Origin: Luteococcus sp048595755
GTDB lineage: Bacteria > Actinomycetota > Actinomycetes > Propionibacteriales > Propionibacteriaceae
Length of the DNA: 64,000 bases
Direction: 5' to 3'
NCBI RefSeq assembly: GCF_048595755.1
Contig: NZ_CP184360.1
Span: 930,001 to 994,000, forward strand
A program made the translations under genes and the position numbers. How positions within the stretch are numbered: position 1 is the first letter of the stretch; every line of letters begins with the position of its first letter. Below, in pieces: positions 61,391 through 64,000 of this stretch. The notes beneath the pieces were generated by a model. That model had not been told where the DNA came from. It saw only the letters and a program-made list of their open reading frames with translations, and did no database searches.

Positions 61391-62812
61391 TCAGTTGGCC
61401 TCCAAACCCAAGTGCCGCACCATGGTCTGGACGCTCTGGTGGGCGAGCTCGGCGGAGTCGCGTTCGGCGAAGATCCGCAGCACCGGTTCGGTGCCCGAGA
61501 GGCGGGCCACCAACCAGCCGCCATCGGCCAGGAAGACCTTGGTGCCATCTAGGTGACTGACCCTCTCGACGGGGACGTCGAAGTCCGGCAGGCTGCCCCC
61601 TTCACCAAGGGCGGCGTCCAGTTCGTCGCGCCGCTTCTGCGGGAAGTCCCAGGCCGTCTCGACCATCTCCAGGCTGCCGTAGCGCTCCACCACGTCGGCC
61701 CACAGCTCGGACAGGCGTCGCCCGCTGTGGGCGAGCATCTCCACCAACAGGGAGCCGGCATGGACTCCGTCCTTGCCCGCGATGTGCCCCCGCACGGTCA
61801 GGCCGCCGGAGCTCTCACCGCCCAGCACCGCGTCGGTGGCTGCCATGGTGGAACTGATGTGCTTGAAGCCGACGGGGACCTCATGGCACTGCTGCCCGTG
61901 TGCCTCGGCCACCCGGTCCAACAGGTGGGTGGTGGCCAGGTTGCGCACCACGTCGCCCTTCCAGCCCTTGCCGGTGAGCAGGTACTCGTAGAGCAGCACC
62001 ATCACCTGGTTCGCCGAGAGGTAGTTGCCCTTGTCGTCGAAGATGCCCAGCCGGTCGGCGTCGCCATCGGTGGCCATGCCCAGGTCTGCGCCACGCTCCA
62101 GCACGACGCGTCGCAGTTCGTGCAGCGTCTCGAGCTGCGGGGAGGGCATGCGTCCGCCGAAGAGTGCGTCGTGGCGGGAGTGGATGACCTCCACGTCGCA
62201 GCGCGCGGTCATCAGGATGGTCTGCAGGCAGGTCTGCGAGACGCCGAACATCGGGTCGAGCACCACCGTGAGGTGGCTGTGCCGGATGGTCTCCACGTCC
62301 AGCTGGTCGAGGATCGCGTCGATGTACCAGTTCATGGAGTGCTGGCGGGTGACCAGCGGATGGTCGGCCAACTCGGAGGGGTCGATGCTGCGCACGTCGT
62401 CGTCGCCCAGCCGGTTCACCTCCTCCTGCAGCGAGGTGGTGACCTCCGCGACGGCATCGCGGCCGCCGCGGGTGAAGACCTTGACGCCGTTGTAGAGCGC
62501 GGGATTGTGGGAGGCGGTGACGGCCAGACCGTAGGCGCAACCCTGGTTGGCCACGCTCCACATGATCATCGGGGTGGGGGCCGGACGATCGATGATGGTG
62601 ACCGGGATCTGGTTGGCCACGAGCACCTCGACGATCCACCAGGCCGATTCCCGTGACAGGAAGCGTCGGTCGTAGCCGAGCACCAGGCCGCCCTCGGCCA
62701 CGGATTCGGCGTGCATTCGATCGGCGACGCCCTGGGCCAACAGGCGCACGTTCTGCTTGGTGAAACCGTCGGCGATGATGGCCCGCCATCCGCCGGTGCC
62801 GAATTTGATCAT
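61391..62812 (-). CDS. Phosphoglucomutase/phosphomannomutase
   Basis: Alpha-D-phosphohexomutase of 473 residues that moves phosphate between C6 and C1 of hexoses. Domain motifs in order: phosphoserine S101 in TASHNPALYNG, metal-binding ATDGDADRLG, sugar-ring GGESSGGL, and phosphate-binding ARLSGTEPVLRI. The N-terminus MIKFGTGGWRA is canonical for this subgroup. There is no Shine-Dalgarno; a -10 sits where a leaderless transcript would start. Whether glucose or mannose phosphate is preferred cannot be read. Divergent from the nucleotidyltransferase gene. Confidence 0.93.
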   Translation of the reverse strand: MIKFGTGGWRAIIADGFTKQNVRLLAQGVADRMHAESVAEGGLVLGYDRRFLSRESAWWIVEVLVANQIPVTIIDRPAPTPMIMWSVANQGCAYGLAVTASHNPALYNGVKVFTRGGRDAVAEVTTSLQEEVNRLGDDDVRSIDPSELADHPLVTRQHSMNWYIDAILDQLDVETIRHSHLTVVLDPMFGVSQTCLQTILMTARCDVEVIHSRHDALFGGRMPSPQLETLHELRRVVLERGADLGMATDGDADRLGIFDDKGNYLSANQVMVLLYEYLLTGKGWKGDVVRNLATTHLLDRVAEAHGQQCHEVPVGFKHISSTMAATDAVLGGESSGGLTVRGHIAGKDGVHAGSLLVEMLAHSGRRLSELWADVVERYGSLEMVETAWDFPQKRRDELDAALGEGGSLPDFDVPVERVSHLDGTKVFLADGGWLVARLSGTEPVLRIFAERDSAELAHQSVQTMVRHLGLEAN

Positions 62813-62818
62813 GCACCG

Positions 62819-62848
62819 AACATATCCCGCGAAATGTTGCCCCGTGAA
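62819..62848 (-). promoter_or_regulatory. Leaderless promoter of the hexomutase gene
   Basis: On the minus strand, TTCACG (62848-62843), an 18-bp spacer and TATGTT (62824-62819) end 6 nt before the ATG, placing the transcription start at or next to the initiation codon. Confidence 0.6.
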
Positions 62849-62931
62849 GGATGTGCGCATTTTGACTGAGCGCTCACTTGACTTGCGCACCTGTGGCGGG
62901 CGGCGTTGGTCGGGTGTCTAGGATGACGGCC

Positions 62932-63780
62932 ATGACAACGCCGTCCCAACCCTCACAACAGCCCTCGACGCCCCGCAAGGCCGTGATCATGGCCCGTGGT
63001 CTGGGCACTCGTCTGCGTCGCCAGGCCGACGCCCAACTCGACCAAGAGCAGCAGCGGATCGCCGCCCTCGGGCTCAAGGCGATGATGCCCCTGGGGTCCT
63101 CCGGGCGGCCCTTCATCGAACACGTCATCACCGAACTCGCCGACGCCGGGCTCACCGAGGTCTGCCTGGTGATCGGGCCCGAACATGACCTGGTGCGCGA
63201 GCACTTCGCGGGCCTGCACACCGAGCGCGTCACCATCAGCTTCGCCGTGCAGCAGGAGGCGCTGGGCACCGCCGATGCCGTGGCTGCGGCACGGGACTTC
63301 GTCGGGGCGGATCGCTTCGTCGTGGTGAACTCGGACAACCACTACCCGGTCGGGGCGCTGCGTCGCCTCGTCGCGGCCCCCGGAGCCGCCACCCTGGGCT
63401 TCGACGCGGCCGAGCTGGTGGCCCGTTCCAACATCCCGGCCGAACGGGTGGCCGCCTTCGCCATCCTGCAGACCGACGAGCAGTCACACCTGGTGGAGAT
63501 GCTGGAGAAGCCCACCCCCGAACAGGTGGCCGAGCACGGCCCGCACGCCCTGGTGAGCATGAACTGCTTCCTGTTCGGCCCCTCCATCTTCGACGCCTGC
63601 GACAGCATCGAACGCTCGGTGCGGGGCGAGTTCGAGATCGTCGACGCCGTCCGCCACCTGGTGCGCGCGGGGGAGCCGGTCACGGTGGTCCCGGTGGCCG
63701 AGGGAGTGCTGGACATGTCCGGTCGGGCAGACGTGGCCGCCGTCGAGACTGCCCTGGCCGGACGCGAGGTGCGGTTGTGA
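62932..63780 (+). CDS. NDP-sugar nucleotidyltransferase
   Basis: A 282-residue nucleotidyltransferase of the glucose-1-phosphate uridylyl/thymidylyl/mannosyl-guanylyl type. The Rossmann-like domain opens AVIMARGLGTRLR (loop normally GGXGTRL, here ARGLGTR), followed by GLKAMMPLG with the substrate lysine, NSDNHYPVGAL (metal-binding D) and EMLEKPTPEQV. The ATG at 62932 has AGGA 8 nt upstream; an ATG at 62923 is possible. The stop overlaps the GHMP kinase GTG, so sugar-1-phosphate made by the kinase could be activated directly. Sugar and nucleotide unknown. Confidence 0.87.
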   Translation: MTTPSQPSQQPSTPRKAVIMARGLGTRLRRQADAQLDQEQQRIAALGLKAMMPLGSSGRPFIEHVITELADAGLTEVCLVIGPEHDLVREHFAGLHTERVTISFAVQQEALGTADAVAAARDFVGADRFVVVNSDNHYPVGALRRLVAAPGAATLGFDAAELVARSNIPAERVAAFAILQTDEQSHLVEMLEKPTPEQVAEHGPHALVSMNCFLFGPSIFDACDSIERSVRGEFEIVDAVRHLVRAGEPVTVVPVAEGVLDMSGRADVAAVETALAGREVRL

Positions 63781-64000
63781 AGACCACCGGTCACTTCTCC
63801 CCGGGCCGCATCGAGGTACTGGGCAAGCACACCGACTATGCCGGTGGCGACGTGCTGGTGTGCGCCGTCGATCGCGGCGTCACGGCAGTGGTCGAGGAGG
63901 CCGCGAGCGGTATCCATGCCACCAGCACCGCCCTTCCCGACGAGGTGGACCTCACCCCCGGCACGGCCGTGGAGCTGCCTGGCGGCCACTGGGGGCGCTA
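63777..64000 (+). CDS. GHMP (galactokinase-like) kinase, 3' truncated
   Basis: The first 74 codons of a GHMP-family sugar kinase; the gene runs off the window. GRIEVLGKHTDYAGG matches the galactokinase signature GRVNLIGEHTDYNGG except that the sugar-contacting glutamate is lysine. H and D of HTDY are kept. GTG start at 63777 within GTGA of the upstream stop. The Glu-to-Lys change suggests a substrate other than galactose. Together with the nucleotidyltransferase it looks like a salvage route from free sugar to NDP-sugar. Confidence 0.83.
   Translation, partial: MKTTGHFSPGRIEVLGKHTDYAGGDVLVCAVDRGVTAVVEEAASGIHATSTALPDEVDLTPGTAVELPGGHWGR

Overview
The window is a GC-rich, densely packed actinobacterial chromosome segment. 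Third codon positions are strongly G/C biased, ATGA, GTGA and TGATG stop/start overlaps are common, and GTG starts and likely leaderless starts occur. A class I (Fe-S) fumarase beside actinobacterial-type two-component systems and sugar-storage genes fits Propionibacteriales, most likely Propionibacteriaceae. That placement is an inference. No rRNA, tRNA, CRISPR array, complete insertion sequence or prophage was seen.

Layout. 1-7258: the end of a VIT/CCC1 metal transporter, an ABC-2 exporter with a DesK/NarL-type two-component system, then an OmpR-type system. 7501-9975: a DJ-1/PfpI protein and a secreted malectin-domain protein. 10223-21300: an exopolysaccharide locus. It has a Wzx-like flippase on the plus strand and an eight-gene minus-strand operon from a WecG/TagA transferase through Wzz-like, Wzy-like, acyltransferase and glycosyltransferase genes, followed by a proline-rich single-pass membrane protein. 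21391-31435: fumarase, a third two-component system, a DUF2202 protein, thioredoxin with a CsoR/CstR-like operator, citrate synthase, a secreted subtilase, YceI, a probable 6C small RNA and acylphosphatase. 31469-41953: alpha-glucosidase, a Lys/Ala-rich protein, a zincin, a nucleotidyltransferase, ArgE, an amino-acid permease, a second ABC exporter plus NarL-type two-component operon, and a NifX-like protein. 42026-49378: PutP, lipB-lipA-hydroxyacid dehydrogenase, an MFS protein, an Old Yellow Enzyme and a small hypothetical. 49894-64000: an FtsX/MacB-like ABC transporter, a glycogen-debranching-like enzyme divergent from a sugar ABC importer, its LacI regulator, galE, a phosphohexomutase, a nucleotidyltransferase and a GHMP kinase that runs off the end.

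How the genes work together. The sugar importer, debranching-type enzyme and LacI repressor look like one carbohydrate regulon: the importer and lacI promoters share a long, nearly identical module. galE, the hexomutase, the nucleotidyltransferase and the GHMP kinase can supply nucleotide sugars, plausibly for the exopolysaccharide locus. Citrate synthase and fumarase are central-carbon genes. The two ABC-exporter/NarL-system operons have parallel composition and may respond to envelope stress or peptides.

Most unusual content. A dispersed repeat family (core TCGACAGGCTCGGGGAGCG) occurs at several intergenic sites and has entered lipB in frame, just before its catalytic lysine. That insert contains a 20-bp perfect inverted repeat and a threefold 21-bp tandem repeat. 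Other points are a parS-like palindrome after the fumarase gene, three phased DnaA-box-like sites at 2781-2812, a 24-bp repeat spanning an ABC permease/kinase junction, and a 31-bp perfect hairpin between lacI and galE.
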